A stretch of 54,610 nucleotides of DNA from DATKZB01 sp035528235 (GTDB lineage Bacteria > Planctomycetota > Phycisphaerae > FEN-1346), in assembly GCA_035528235.1 (NCBI GenBank), contig DATKZB010000305.1, forward strand, positions 1-54,610. Reading direction: 5' to 3'. Both the position numbers and the translations under genes were made by a program. The notes under the pieces are model-generated. The model did no database searches and was not told where the DNA came from. It was given only the letters and a program-made list of their open reading frames with translations. Numbering within the stretch: position 1 is the first letter of the stretch; each line of letters starts with the position of its first letter. Below, one piece after another: positions 41,509 through 49,220 of the stretch.

Positions 41509-43098
41509 TTACGGCGGCTCGTTCAACTGGCTCCGCTTCAGCGTGAACTCGTGGACAATCTGGTTGTCGATCGTGCCGATGCGGTACGTCACCTGGGGCT
41601 CGTCGCGGGTCGTGTCGAACGACAGGAGGCCGAACGAGCACGTCTTGGCGTACCCGTACAGCGACTCGCGGATGACCCCGTTGGTGTGGTCGTTGGTGAG
41701 TTTGCTGCTGGAGAACTCGTAGAGCAGGCAGCCGCGGGCCGGCTCGACGTCCCAGAGGTCGGTGCGGTGGCGGTCGGCCGAGAGCAGGACGACGCCGCCG
41801 ACGCGGCGGTCGGCCAGAAACGAGAACAGTTCGTCGCGTTCCTCCATGAATCCGCCCCAGTGGTCCTTCGAGCCGGGCTTGGCATCGAGCGCCCACGGCA
41901 CCGACGAGGCGACGACCTTGAACGTGGCCGTCGACGCCCCCAGGGCCTCCTTCAGCCACGCCTTCTGGACGGGGCCGAGCATGCTAGGCGGCTTGGCCTT
42001 CCGGTCGCGCCAGTAGCGGCAGTCGAGCATGAAGAAGTCGACGTCGCCGATGGCGAACCGGAACCAGCACCCCGGCTGGGCCTCGCCGCCGCCGTACGAC
42101 GGGTTGACCCAGTTCTCGCGGAAGACGTTCAGCACCGCGCGTTTCCACGCCGGCTTGTCGGGGTCCGGGCCGCCGGCGCTGTTGTCGTCGCCGAAGTCGT
42201 GGTCGTCCCAGATGGCGAAGGCGGCCGTCGACGCCGCGAAAGCGCGAAACTCCGGACGCGACCGGCGACGGTAGTAACAGTACCGCTGGACGGTCGGCGA
42301 CTTCGGGGCGTCGATGTACACGTTGTCGCCCATGAACAGCATCGCCAGCGGCCGCCGCGACGCCAGCGTGGTCCACATGCGTTCGTGCTGGGGCGTATAC
42401 CCCGCGCCGCCGCCGAAGATGACGTCGAACGCCGCCGGCTCGCCGGCCTTCGGAAACGTGCGGAACTCGGCCGGGGCGTCGAGCGCCTCGCGGCCATCAA
42501 CCAGCACGCGATAGTGATAGCGCGTGGCCGGCTGCAGACCCGTGACCTCGACGACGGCCGTGAAGTCGGCGTCGGCCTGCGTCCCGGCCGCGCCCCGGCC
42601 GGCGGGCCCGGCCAGGTCGGGCGACTCGCCCACGACCACCTCGACCTGGGCCTCGCGGGCGGTCCGCACCCAGAACCGCGCCCGCGAGTCGGTCACGCTG
42701 CCGACCATCGGGCCGTGGACGAGCAGCGGCGCGTGGTCCTTGGCGAACGCCTGGAAGGCGGGGCTCTCGACGAGCGGCGCCAGGAGGTCCCTGGGGCCCG
42801 CCAGGAACCGGCCGAACGGCAGCCCGCCGGCCACCCCCTGCCGCACGTGCGCCATGGCCCGGTCGATGTCGCCCTGCTGCGCCCAGCCGACCGCCAGGAC
42901 GAAGTGCGACTCGATGTCGTCGGGGTGCTTCCGGAGGTAGGCGTCGGCCGCGGCGATGGCCGGCTCGATCTCACCTTTGGCGATGCGGGTGATCTGCCCG
43001 CGGTGCTCCTTCTTGTACTCCGCCGCACGCGCCGCGACGCCGGCCGCCGCGAGCGCCGCAAGGACCACCAGAAAGGCCGTGCCGACGTGCCTCGTCAT
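41509..43098 (-). CDS. PhoD-like alkaline phosphatase with N-terminal TPR-like region
   Basis: 529 aa from ATG 43098 (GGAGGAG seven bases upstream), with ATGA overlapping the polyferredoxin stop. A signal peptide (about residues 1-25) precedes a short helical TPR-like part at about 30-100. An Fn3-like PhoD N-domain at about 105-205 (SRARFWVRTAREAQVEV, ATRYHYRVLVDG) follows. The PhoD phosphatase domain includes MLFMGDNVYIDAP, IWDDHDFGDDN, VASSVPWAL and LLSADRHRTDLW, with the metal-binding Asp and His residues in place. PhoD enzymes are Ca/Fe-dependent secreted phosphomonoesterases or phosphodiesterases used in phosphate scavenging. Confidence 0.88.
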   Translation of the reverse strand: MTRHVGTAFLVVLAALAAAGVAARAAEYKKEHRGQITRIAKGEIEPAIAAADAYLRKHPDDIESHFVLAVGWAQQGDIDRAMAHVRQGVAGGLPFGRFLAGPRDLLAPLVESPAFQAFAKDHAPLLVHGPMVGSVTDSRARFWVRTAREAQVEVVVGESPDLAGPAGRGAAGTQADADFTAVVEVTGLQPATRYHYRVLVDGREALDAPAEFRTFPKAGEPAAFDVIFGGGAGYTPQHERMWTTLASRRPLAMLFMGDNVYIDAPKSPTVQRYCYYRRRSRPEFRAFAASTAAFAIWDDHDFGDDNSAGGPDPDKPAWKRAVLNVFRENWVNPSYGGGEAQPGCWFRFAIGDVDFFMLDCRYWRDRKAKPPSMLGPVQKAWLKEALGASTATFKVVASSVPWALDAKPGSKDHWGGFMEERDELFSFLADRRVGGVVLLSADRHRTDLWDVEPARGCLLYEFSSSKLTNDHTNGVIRESLYGYAKTCSFGLLSFDTTRDEPQVTYRIGTIDNQIVHEFTLKRSQLNEPP

Positions 43099-44339
43099 CT
43101 GCCGCTCCTCCCTGCTGGATCCGCCGCGACCGGGAAGACCCGCATGGCCCGCGGCGGGGCGGTCGGGCAGGCCGCCTCGCACGCGCCGCAACCGTTGCAC
43201 TTCGTCACATCCACATGCGGACAATCATACGGTGCCGAGGCGACCGTGGACTCGACCCGCGCGATGGCCTCGAACGGGCACGCCACCAGGCACGAGGTGC
43301 ATTCCTGCCCGCCCGCCAGCAGGCAGGCCGACAGGTTCACCCGCGCCCGGCCGATGACGCGCCGCCGCTTCGCCTCCAGCGACAGCCGCGCGATGGCCCC
43401 GCTGGGACACACCTGGCCGCAGGCGCGGCAGTCCTCGCGGCAATAGCCGCTCTCGAACACGACGACCGGCGTCAGCAGGCCGGCCACGCCGGAGCCGCCC
43501 AGGTCGGGCCGCAGGATGCCCGTCGGACACGCTCGCACACAGTTGCCGCACCGCACGCACAGACCGTTGAACCGGTCCTCGTCGGCCGCACCGGGCGGTC
43601 GCAGCGGCGGCCCCGCGCCGCCGGCCAGGCGGACCGCCAGCGTCCCCGCGGCGCCCACGCCCAGGCCCAGCACGGCCCGCCGGGCCAGGGCCGGCACCGG
43701 GCCGCGCGAAGACGCCACGGCGGCCGCGCGGCGACGGCGAAACCTGTCGCGCATCAGCCGCCACGGGACCGCCAGGAGGTCCTGCATCCCCCCGAGGGGA
43801 CACAGGCGCCCGCACCAGGCGTGCGGCACGATCAGGCTGACCACCAGGACCGCCGGCAGCCCCATCGCCGCCAGGACCGACGCCACTGTCAGCGGCCACC
43901 GCCACACCCCCAGGAAACCGCTCAGGATCGCCAGCGGGTCGGTCCACAGCAGGACGGGGTACCCCAGGCACGCCCCGCCCAGCGTCGCCAGGACGATCCA
44001 CTGGCCGACGGCCGGCCACCGGGCCAGCCGCGGCGTCGATGCGCGGCGCGCGCGGCCAAGGGTCTCCGACACGAGCCCCACCGGGCACGCCCATCGGCAG
44101 AACCACCGGGCACGGAGGCACGCGACGACCAGCAGCGGCACGGCGATGAGCGCGACGGCGCCGACCGTCCGCGTAGCCACCGCCGACGCCACGCCCACGA
44201 ACGGGCTCGCCGCCGGCAACACGAGCAGGCCCGGCGTCCACGACACGAGGGGAACCGACAGCAGCACGACCGCCGCCAGGACCGCGACCCGGGCCGCCAG
44301 CCGCAGACGCGCCGCGCCGCACTCAACCCGCTGCGCCAT
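43095..44339 (-). CDS. Membrane polyferredoxin (NapH/NosR-like 4Fe-4S protein)
   Basis: 414 aa. The N-terminal half has about five membrane helices with two CxxxCP motifs facing the cytoplasm, CRWACPVG (about 81) and CGRLCPLGG (about 172), as in NapH/NosR/RdxA-type proteins. The soluble C-terminal half carries four cysteine clusters: CVRCGNCVRACP, CREDCRACGQVCP, CLLAGGQECTSCLVACP and CNGCGACEAACP, enough for several 4Fe-4S centres. It should pass electrons between membrane quinol and a periplasmic or cytoplasmic acceptor. Its only coupled partner is the PhoD-like gene, an unexpected companion; no reductase gene is nearby. Confidence 0.88.
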   Translation of the reverse strand: MAQRVECGAARLRLAARVAVLAAVVLLSVPLVSWTPGLLVLPAASPFVGVASAVATRTVGAVALIAVPLLVVACLRARWFCRWACPVGLVSETLGRARRASTPRLARWPAVGQWIVLATLGGACLGYPVLLWTDPLAILSGFLGVWRWPLTVASVLAAMGLPAVLVVSLIVPHAWCGRLCPLGGMQDLLAVPWRLMRDRFRRRRAAAVASSRGPVPALARRAVLGLGVGAAGTLAVRLAGGAGPPLRPPGAADEDRFNGLCVRCGNCVRACPTGILRPDLGGSGVAGLLTPVVVFESGYCREDCRACGQVCPSGAIARLSLEAKRRRVIGRARVNLSACLLAGGQECTSCLVACPFEAIARVESTVASAPYDCPHVDVTKCNGCGACEAACPTAPPRAMRVFPVAADPAGRSGR

Positions 44340-44390
44340 GCCACGCTCCGTGCCGGTGCTCCGTCAACTGCCAACAAATGAATAGCCGGG

Positions 44391-44470
44391 TGGCATGGTC
44401 ACGCTGTTGCGTGACCATGGGCCCCCGGGGAAAGATCCATGGTCACCCTTCGGGATGACCATGCCACCCG
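44391..44470. repeat. GGTGGCATGGTCA...TGACCATGCCACC hairpin repeats
   Basis: Nested inverted repeats between the polyferredoxin gene and the PD-(D/E)XK-associated gene. One inner stem is GGTCACGC-TGTT-GCGTGACC; outer arms GGTGGCATGG/CCATGCCACC match the cluster at 19077-19206. Confidence 0.8.
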
Positions 44471-44503
44471 CCTCAAGAGGGACTGACCCAATGGTAGTCC
44501 AGC

Positions 44504-45118
44504 CTACTCCCGCTTACGTGACTTTTTGCCAAAGGCGGGTAGGGATGCGTTCATCTTCTCGACCTGGGCCCGTGTAGCGTCGAAGAAATCCCAGAATGTT
44601 TCCGCGGTCCCCGACGCGAACGCATCGCCTTTCTCGGCGATCACCAGGACGAACTCGTTCACGGAGGCGAAATCCCGGATGTACTTCCAGCCCATCCATC
44701 CCTTGGTTTTTCTGTAACCCTCTTCCAGAAGCGATTGCCGCAGATCGGCCACTGCCTTCTCGGCCACCTGCGGAACCGCGGGCGGCAGGCGAATCCCCTG
44801 ATAGAGATGATAGCGGCTACGCCCCTCCTCCTCTCCGAACTCGTACCGAAACACGTTCGTTGAGTCCTTCGCCATCTTGGGACAAAGCACAGTCCCCAAG
44901 AGGGTGCCGTCTTCCTTCTTGTGCAACTCCTGCTGCCACCTGTCATGAAGGGCGCGATCTTCAAGCCTCCGCTGCAGGTTGGCTCGTACGCCCTCCCAGA
45001 ATGAATTCCCCAGTCGTTGCATGACTGCGTCAATGTGGTCCGATATTTCCAGCGCCATCGCCAAATTCTCCTTCCGGGCCAGAAAATCACATATCGCATT
45101 TTCGTATTCAGTTGTCAT
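44504..45118 (-). CDS. Protein coupled to a PD-(D/E)XK nuclease, resembling its C-terminal domain
   Basis: 204 aa from ATG 45118, with GAGGAG seven bases upstream inside the end of the nuclease gene; the two ORFs overlap by 11 bases in different frames. The sequence is mixed alpha/beta: a helical N-terminus (YENAICDFLARKENLAMALEISDHIDAVMQRLG), a central KKEDGTLLGTVLCPKMA region, a strand-rich part (VFRYEFGEEEGRSRYHLYQGIRLP) and a GWMGWKYIRDF segment. In many PD-(D/E)XK family proteins, as I recall them, an equivalent region follows the nuclease on the same polypeptide, so this may be a naturally split C-terminal domain. Codon use is less GC-rich than in neighbouring genes. Confidence 0.75.
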   Translation of the reverse strand: MTTEYENAICDFLARKENLAMALEISDHIDAVMQRLGNSFWEGVRANLQRRLEDRALHDRWQQELHKKEDGTLLGTVLCPKMAKDSTNVFRYEFGEEEGRSRYHLYQGIRLPPAVPQVAEKAVADLRQSLLEEGYRKTKGWMGWKYIRDFASVNEFVLVIAEKGDAFASGTAETFWDFFDATRAQVEKMNASLPAFGKKSRKRE

Positions 45119-46025
45119 CAGTGCTCTCCTCGTGGACCATGGCCTGAATCGTCTCAATGTACTGTGACACCACCGCGCGCACACGGTCTGCCTTAACGTC
45201 CGGCAAAGCCGCTTGGAGCATCCGCAGAATGCCCGTACGATAGGAGACCCGAACGTACGGAACATCGGAGGCGCTCCTGGCCGGCCGTCCCTCCGGAGTC
45301 AGAAACACCAGGTGCTGGCGCGGATACGCTGCGTCATAGCCACGCAGCCACCGGGCGTAGCGGCGTATCTGGTCTGCCTGCTCGGAAGCGTAGACTTTAT
45401 TCTCGACTGCGATGCGGTATCCAATCGAAGGCGCCGAGATCACAAGGTCAATTATGCCGAACGGCGTGAACCGCTGCGTATCTACGATCCACACTTCCTT
45501 CTCGTGGCCTTCCGGTGGTTCCTCGAACGTAGGGTCCTCAGAGCAGCATCGCAGGAACTCCCGCAAGAATAGGAAGCCTTGTGCATGTGCGCCTCGGGGG
45601 TCAAGGAGGTCGGCCAGGATCGGCGTGTGGGTCTTGTCCTCGTCGCCCTCGACGCCGAGCAAATAAAAGATGTTGAACGCCGGCGCGGCTGTCCGTTCCT
45701 GAACTCCAGCCTCGGCCTGAACCGAGGACAATTGATCGCACAACCGCCCGAACTCGCTACGGAATATTGCTGACCGTGGGCCCGCCCATGCCGCCTCCAG
45801 CAAGCGAAAGCGTTCGAACAAGGCCTGCATACTTTCCTCTCGCAGGGCCGATGATGGTTCCGCGTCTTGGCGAACGCGTAGGGCTCGGCACCCATCGAAC
45901 AGGCGCTGCACATCTTCCAGGGCCTGGCGGGGGTAAGCGGTGCAGAAGGCCCGGTAGCGGCCAAGGAAATCGCGCAGCGCCCCAAGCCCGCGCGGGTGCT
46001 CGCGCAATGGTCTCTCGGTTAGCAT
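45108..46025 (-). CDS. PD-(D/E)XK nuclease family protein (PDDEXK_4-like)
   Basis: 305 aa from ATG 46025. The frame is open to 46157 and an ATG at 46136 is possible, but that extension runs into a hairpin repeat and no ribosome-binding site marks either start. The family features are FNIFYLLGVEGDEDKTHTPILADLLDPRGAHAQG and the nuclease core FGIIDLVIS...YRIAVENKVYASEQADQIRRY, where Asp of IDLVI and the ENK motif (as ExK) form the metal site. Such stand-alone nucleases are found in accessory, defence-like regions. It overlaps its downstream partner by 11 bases. Lower GC and poor start context suggest recent acquisition. Confidence 0.8.
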   Translation of the reverse strand: MLTERPLREHPRGLGALRDFLGRYRAFCTAYPRQALEDVQRLFDGCRALRVRQDAEPSSALREESMQALFERFRLLEAAWAGPRSAIFRSEFGRLCDQLSSVQAEAGVQERTAAPAFNIFYLLGVEGDEDKTHTPILADLLDPRGAHAQGFLFLREFLRCCSEDPTFEEPPEGHEKEVWIVDTQRFTPFGIIDLVISAPSIGYRIAVENKVYASEQADQIRRYARWLRGYDAAYPRQHLVFLTPEGRPARSASDVPYVRVSYRTGILRMLQAALPDVKADRVRAVVSQYIETIQAMVHEESTDDN

Positions 46026-46144
46026 GCCCAAACCCAAGTACTTCGGAAGGATACGGATACGGTAATGCTTGGGGTGAGCCGTTGTCAAGACCCCAAGAGA
46101 CCGGGCCGGCGGGCGCCGAGCGAACCCCTGTCCCATGAGAAGAG

Positions 46145-46167
46145 CACGGCCGGACAAGCCGGCCGTG
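46145..46167. repeat. CACGGCCGG...CCGGCCGTG hairpin
   Basis: A 9-bp stem CACGGCCGG/CCGGCCGTG with loop ACAAG, between the divergent nuclease gene and purD. A second copy with the same stem lies at 49095-49118. Confidence 0.8.
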
Positions 46168-46201
46168 GCACACTTGGGGCGGCAGCGCGGGCAATTCGCG
46201 G

Positions 46202-46231
46202 TTGAACGCGGGCCCCGGGCACGGCTAGAAT
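46202..46231 (+). promoter_or_regulatory. Sigma-70-type promoter of purD
   Basis: TTGAAC at 46202-46207 and TAGAAT at 46226-46231 with an 18-base spacer, each five of six to consensus. The predicted start near 46238 gives a leader of about 34 bases, which includes AGGAGA at 46257-46262. Confidence 0.6.
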
Positions 46232-46271
46232 ACGGGCTGGTGTCACGCCATCAACCAGGAGAATGGGGACG

Positions 46272-47555
46272 ATGAAGATTCTCGTTGTCGGCGGCGGCGG
46301 GCGCGAGCACGCCCTGGCCTGGAAACTGGCCCAATCGCAGCACTGCACCCGGCTGTACGCGGCGCCGGGGAACCCCGGCATCGCCACGGTGGCCGAGTGC
46401 GTGCCGATCGCGGCCGACGACGTCAAGGGTCTCGCGACGTTCGCCCGCCAGGAGGGGATCGGCCTGACGGTGGTGGGCCCCGAGAAACCGCTCATCGACG
46501 GCATCGTCGACGTGTTCCAGGCGGCGGGGCTGCGGGTCTTCGGCCCCAACCGGCTCGCCGCCCGGACCGAAGGCTCCAAGGCGTGGTGCAAGGGCGTGAT
46601 GACGCACTCGGCCGTGCCGACGGCCGAGTACCAGGCCTTCGGGAGCCTGCCTGACGCCGTGCGGTACATCGACAACCACGAGGAACCGCTCGTCGTCAAG
46701 GCGTCGGGCATCGCCGCCGGCAAGGGCGTCTTCGTGTGCAAAAATGCGGACGAGGCCCGGGCGGCCGTCCGGATCATCATGCAGGAGAGGGCCTTCGGCG
46801 AGGCCGGCGACACCGTCATCATCGAGGAGCGGATGTCGGGCGAAGAGGCCTCCATCCTGGCGCTCGTCGATGAATCAACCATCTACATGCTCGATTCCTC
46901 CCAGGACCACAAGGCCGCCCTCGACGGCGACCAGGGCCCCAACACGGGCGGCATGGGGGCCTACAGCCCGGCGCCGGTCGTCACCGACGGCGTCCAGAAA
47001 CAGGTCGACCGCGAGATCCTCGTCCCGATGGTCCACGGCATGAAGACGGCCGGCGCCCCGTACAACGGCCTGCTGTACGCCGGCATCATGGTGACGGCCG
47101 GCGGGCCGAAGGTGCTGGAGTTCAACTGCCGCTTCGGCGACCCGGAGGCCCAGCCGCTGCTGGCGCGACTGCGGAGCGACCTGGTGGAGGCGCTCGAGGC
47201 CACCATCGACAACCGCCTCGACGAGATCGTGCTGGACTGGGACCCGCGGCCGGCCGTCTGCGTCGTCATGGCCTCCGGCGGGTACCCCGGCCCGTACGAG
47301 AAGGGCAAGGAGATTACGGGCCTCCAGAAGGCCGGCGCGATGGACGACGTCACCGTCTTCCACGCCGGCACCCGGGCCGAGGACGGGAAGATTCTGACCG
47401 ACGGCGGCCGCGTGCTGGGCGTGACGGCCCTGGGCGACGACATCGGCGCGGCCCGCGACCGGGCCTACGAGGCCGTCCGGGCGATCCGGTTCCACCGGGC
47501 CCACTGGCGGACCGACATCGGGACCAAGGCCATCCGGCGCCTGGGCCGCTCGTAA
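46272..47555 (+). CDS. purD: Phosphoribosylamine-glycine ligase
   Basis: 427 aa from ATG 46272. AGGAGA at 46257-46262 is correctly spaced for this start and abuts the upstream ATG at 46263, so 46272 is preferred. PurD (GARS) joins phosphoribosylamine and glycine with ATP in the second step of purine synthesis. Motifs are MKILVVGGGGREHALAWKL at the start, VVGPEKPL, the ATP-grasp region with VVKASGIAAGKGVFV, SGEEASILALVD, the family signature GPNTGGMGAYSPAP (about 236-249) and EFNCRFGDPEAQ. The length is typical. It is a single gene with its own promoter, not in a purine operon here. Confidence 0.97.
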   Translation: MKILVVGGGGREHALAWKLAQSQHCTRLYAAPGNPGIATVAECVPIAADDVKGLATFARQEGIGLTVVGPEKPLIDGIVDVFQAAGLRVFGPNRLAARTEGSKAWCKGVMTHSAVPTAEYQAFGSLPDAVRYIDNHEEPLVVKASGIAAGKGVFVCKNADEARAAVRIIMQERAFGEAGDTVIIEERMSGEEASILALVDESTIYMLDSSQDHKAALDGDQGPNTGGMGAYSPAPVVTDGVQKQVDREILVPMVHGMKTAGAPYNGLLYAGIMVTAGGPKVLEFNCRFGDPEAQPLLARLRSDLVEALEATIDNRLDEIVLDWDPRPAVCVVMASGGYPGPYEKGKEITGLQKAGAMDDVTVFHAGTRAEDGKILTDGGRVLGVTALGDDIGAARDRAYEAVRAIRFHRAHWRTDIGTKAIRRLGRS

Positions 47556-47559
47556 GGGG

Positions 47560-47593
47560 GTCGGCACCACCCCCACCCGAAGCGGGGGCCGAC
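47560..47593 (+). terminator. GC-rich hairpin after purD
   Basis: Outer stem GTCGGC/GCCGAC and inner CCCC/GGGG lie five bases after the purD stop codon. No U tract follows, so it may be a weak or Rho-assisted terminator. Confidence 0.4.
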
Positions 47594-47639
47594 AGCCGAG
47601 CCCCGGCCGACCCGCTGGGGGCACCAAGACGGGGACCAC

Positions 47640-48992
47640 ATGAATGCTCTGGGCTCGATGGCGGCGGCCCTTCCGCTCAGGGCGTTGCGCGGGGCCGCGC
47701 GCCTGGCACCCGAATGGTTCGAGAAGGCGCTGTTCGCCTTCGCCGAGATGGCCAGCCGCTCGATTCCCTACCCGCAGGGCCGGGTGTTCGTCGGCCAGAT
47801 GCTGCGTTTCACGCGGCGCCTGTTGCCGACCGGTTGCCCGCCGTGTCGCCGGAAGGTGCTGGACAACCTCGTCCTGGGTTCGATCGCCGGCAAGCGCCGG
47901 CGGACGGCGTACCAGCGGCAGACCGGTTTCCAGCCGCCCTACTTCCTGGTCATCAGCCCCACGATGCGCTGCAACCTGCGGTGCACCGGATGCTGCGCCG
48001 GCCGGTACGCCAAGGGCGACGAGATGCCCATCGACCTGCTGGACCGCATTCTGACCGAGGCCGAGGCGATGGGCATCCGCTTCATCACGATCAGCGGTGG
48101 CGAGCCGTTCGCGCGGCCGGACCTGCTCGACCTCGCGGCCGCACACGGACGGATGTACTTCCAGGTATACACCAACGGCACGCTCATCGACGACGCCGTG
48201 GCCGACCGCCTGGCTCGTCTAGGCAACGTGTTCCCCGCGATCAGCGTCGAGGGGTTCGAGGCGGAGACGGATCGCCGCCGCGGGCCCGGGGTGTTCCGGG
48301 AGGTCCTGGCGGCGATGGCGCGGCTGCGCGAGCGGGGCGTCTTTTTCGGGTTCAGCGCCACGGCCACCCGCCGGAACAACGACCGGGTGGTCTCGGACGA
48401 GTTCGTCGACTTCTACCGGGCCCAGGGCTGCGCCGTCGGGTGGTATTTCAATTACATCCCCGTCGGGAAGGAACCGGACCTGGACCTGATGCCGACACCC
48501 CAGCAGCGTCTGCACCGCCGCCGGCGCCTCCGCGACCTGCGCGGGCGGCTGCCGATGCTCCTCATGGATTTCTGGAACGACGGGGCCCTGGTGGGCGGAT
48601 GCATGGCCGCCGGCACGTATTACGTCCACATCAACGTCCACGGCGACGTCGAGCCGTGCGTCTTCGCCCAGTTCGCCGTCGACAACATCCGCCAGAAGTC
48701 GCTGCGCGAGGTTCTCGACAGCCCGTTCTTCCGGGCGGTCCGCGCGCGGCAACCGCACTCACCCAATCACCTGAGGCCGTGCATGATTACCGACCACCCC
48801 GAGGTCCTCCGCGAGGTCGTCCGGGCGCACGGCGCGCGGCCGACCTACGCGGGCGGCGAGGCCTTGCTCGACAAGGCGGCCGCCGGCCTCGACGCCTACG
48901 CCGCCCGCTGGGGCGCCCTGGCCGACGCCGAATGGGCGGCCGAGGGGTCGGCCGAACTCGAAGACGCCGAGCAGCGCCCGAAGGCCCGGTAG
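47640..48992 (+). CDS. Radical SAM protein with SPASM-like C-terminus
   Basis: 450 aa. After a ~110-residue N-terminal extension, the radical SAM cluster motif is CNLRCTGC at about 111-118 in the order CxxxCxxC. The GGEP motif (ISGGEPFARPDLL) follows at about 150, with later strands FQVYTNGTLID and FPAISVEGFEAETD. The C-terminal part has Cys residues around GGCMAAGTYYVHINVHGDVEPCVFAQF and HLRPCMITD, as in SPASM proteins with an auxiliary 4Fe-4S cluster. This matches the broad MoaA/SkfB/AlbA-like group annotated in many Planctomycetota. The substrate is unknown; no precursor peptide is apparent nearby. It follows purD by 84 bases. Confidence 0.9.
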   Translation: MNALGSMAAALPLRALRGAARLAPEWFEKALFAFAEMASRSIPYPQGRVFVGQMLRFTRRLLPTGCPPCRRKVLDNLVLGSIAGKRRRTAYQRQTGFQPPYFLVISPTMRCNLRCTGCCAGRYAKGDEMPIDLLDRILTEAEAMGIRFITISGGEPFARPDLLDLAAAHGRMYFQVYTNGTLIDDAVADRLARLGNVFPAISVEGFEAETDRRRGPGVFREVLAAMARLRERGVFFGFSATATRRNNDRVVSDEFVDFYRAQGCAVGWYFNYIPVGKEPDLDLMPTPQQRLHRRRRLRDLRGRLPMLLMDFWNDGALVGGCMAAGTYYVHINVHGDVEPCVFAQFAVDNIRQKSLREVLDSPFFRAVRARQPHSPNHLRPCMITDHPEVLREVVRAHGARPTYAGGEALLDKAAAGLDAYAARWGALADAEWAAEGSAELEDAEQRPKAR

Positions 48993-49012
48993 GCCCCGAG
49001 CGCTACCTGTCG

Positions 49013-49040
49013 CGCGGCGGGTGCGGGGACCCGCCGCGCA
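49013..49040. repeat. Single GCGCGG-type hairpin
   Basis: An 11-bp stem with C:G at position 7 and loop GCGGGG, just after the radical SAM gene. It is one half of the paired element seen at 3200, 17011 and 33468. Confidence 0.85.
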
Positions 49041-49094
49041 CGGACCCGACCTCAGCGCCGCGCACGAACTCGACCTCTCCGCCGACGCCAAGAG

Positions 49095-49118
49095 CACGGC
49101 CGGGCAAGACCGGCCGTG
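49095..49118. repeat. CACGGCCGG...CCGGCCGTG hairpin, second copy
   Basis: Same 9-bp stem as 46145-46167, with loop GCAAGA, and the same flanks AGAG on the left and GCACAC on the right. Confidence 0.8.
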
Positions 49119-49163
49119 GCACACGCTCAGCACGTACTTCCATTCCGCTGCCTACGTTTTCCG

Positions 49164-49191
49164 TGGACCCTGCTGCGCCGGCTGATACAGT
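49164..49191 (+). promoter_or_regulatory. Possible promoter of the UroD-family gene
   Basis: TGGACC (49164-49169), a 16-base spacer and TACAGT (49186-49191). The predicted start near 49198 is just upstream of the GAGGAGA ribosome-binding site at 49206-49212. Confidence 0.4.
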
Positions 49192-49220
49192 GTCCGCGGA
49201 CTTCTGAGGAGACACGTCGC

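Noticed and set aside
12811..49040. Intrinsic terminators for every hairpin repeat
   Set aside because: Most hairpins lack a U tract and occur in clusters or in both orientations, so I list them as repeats, not terminators, although they may influence 3' ends.
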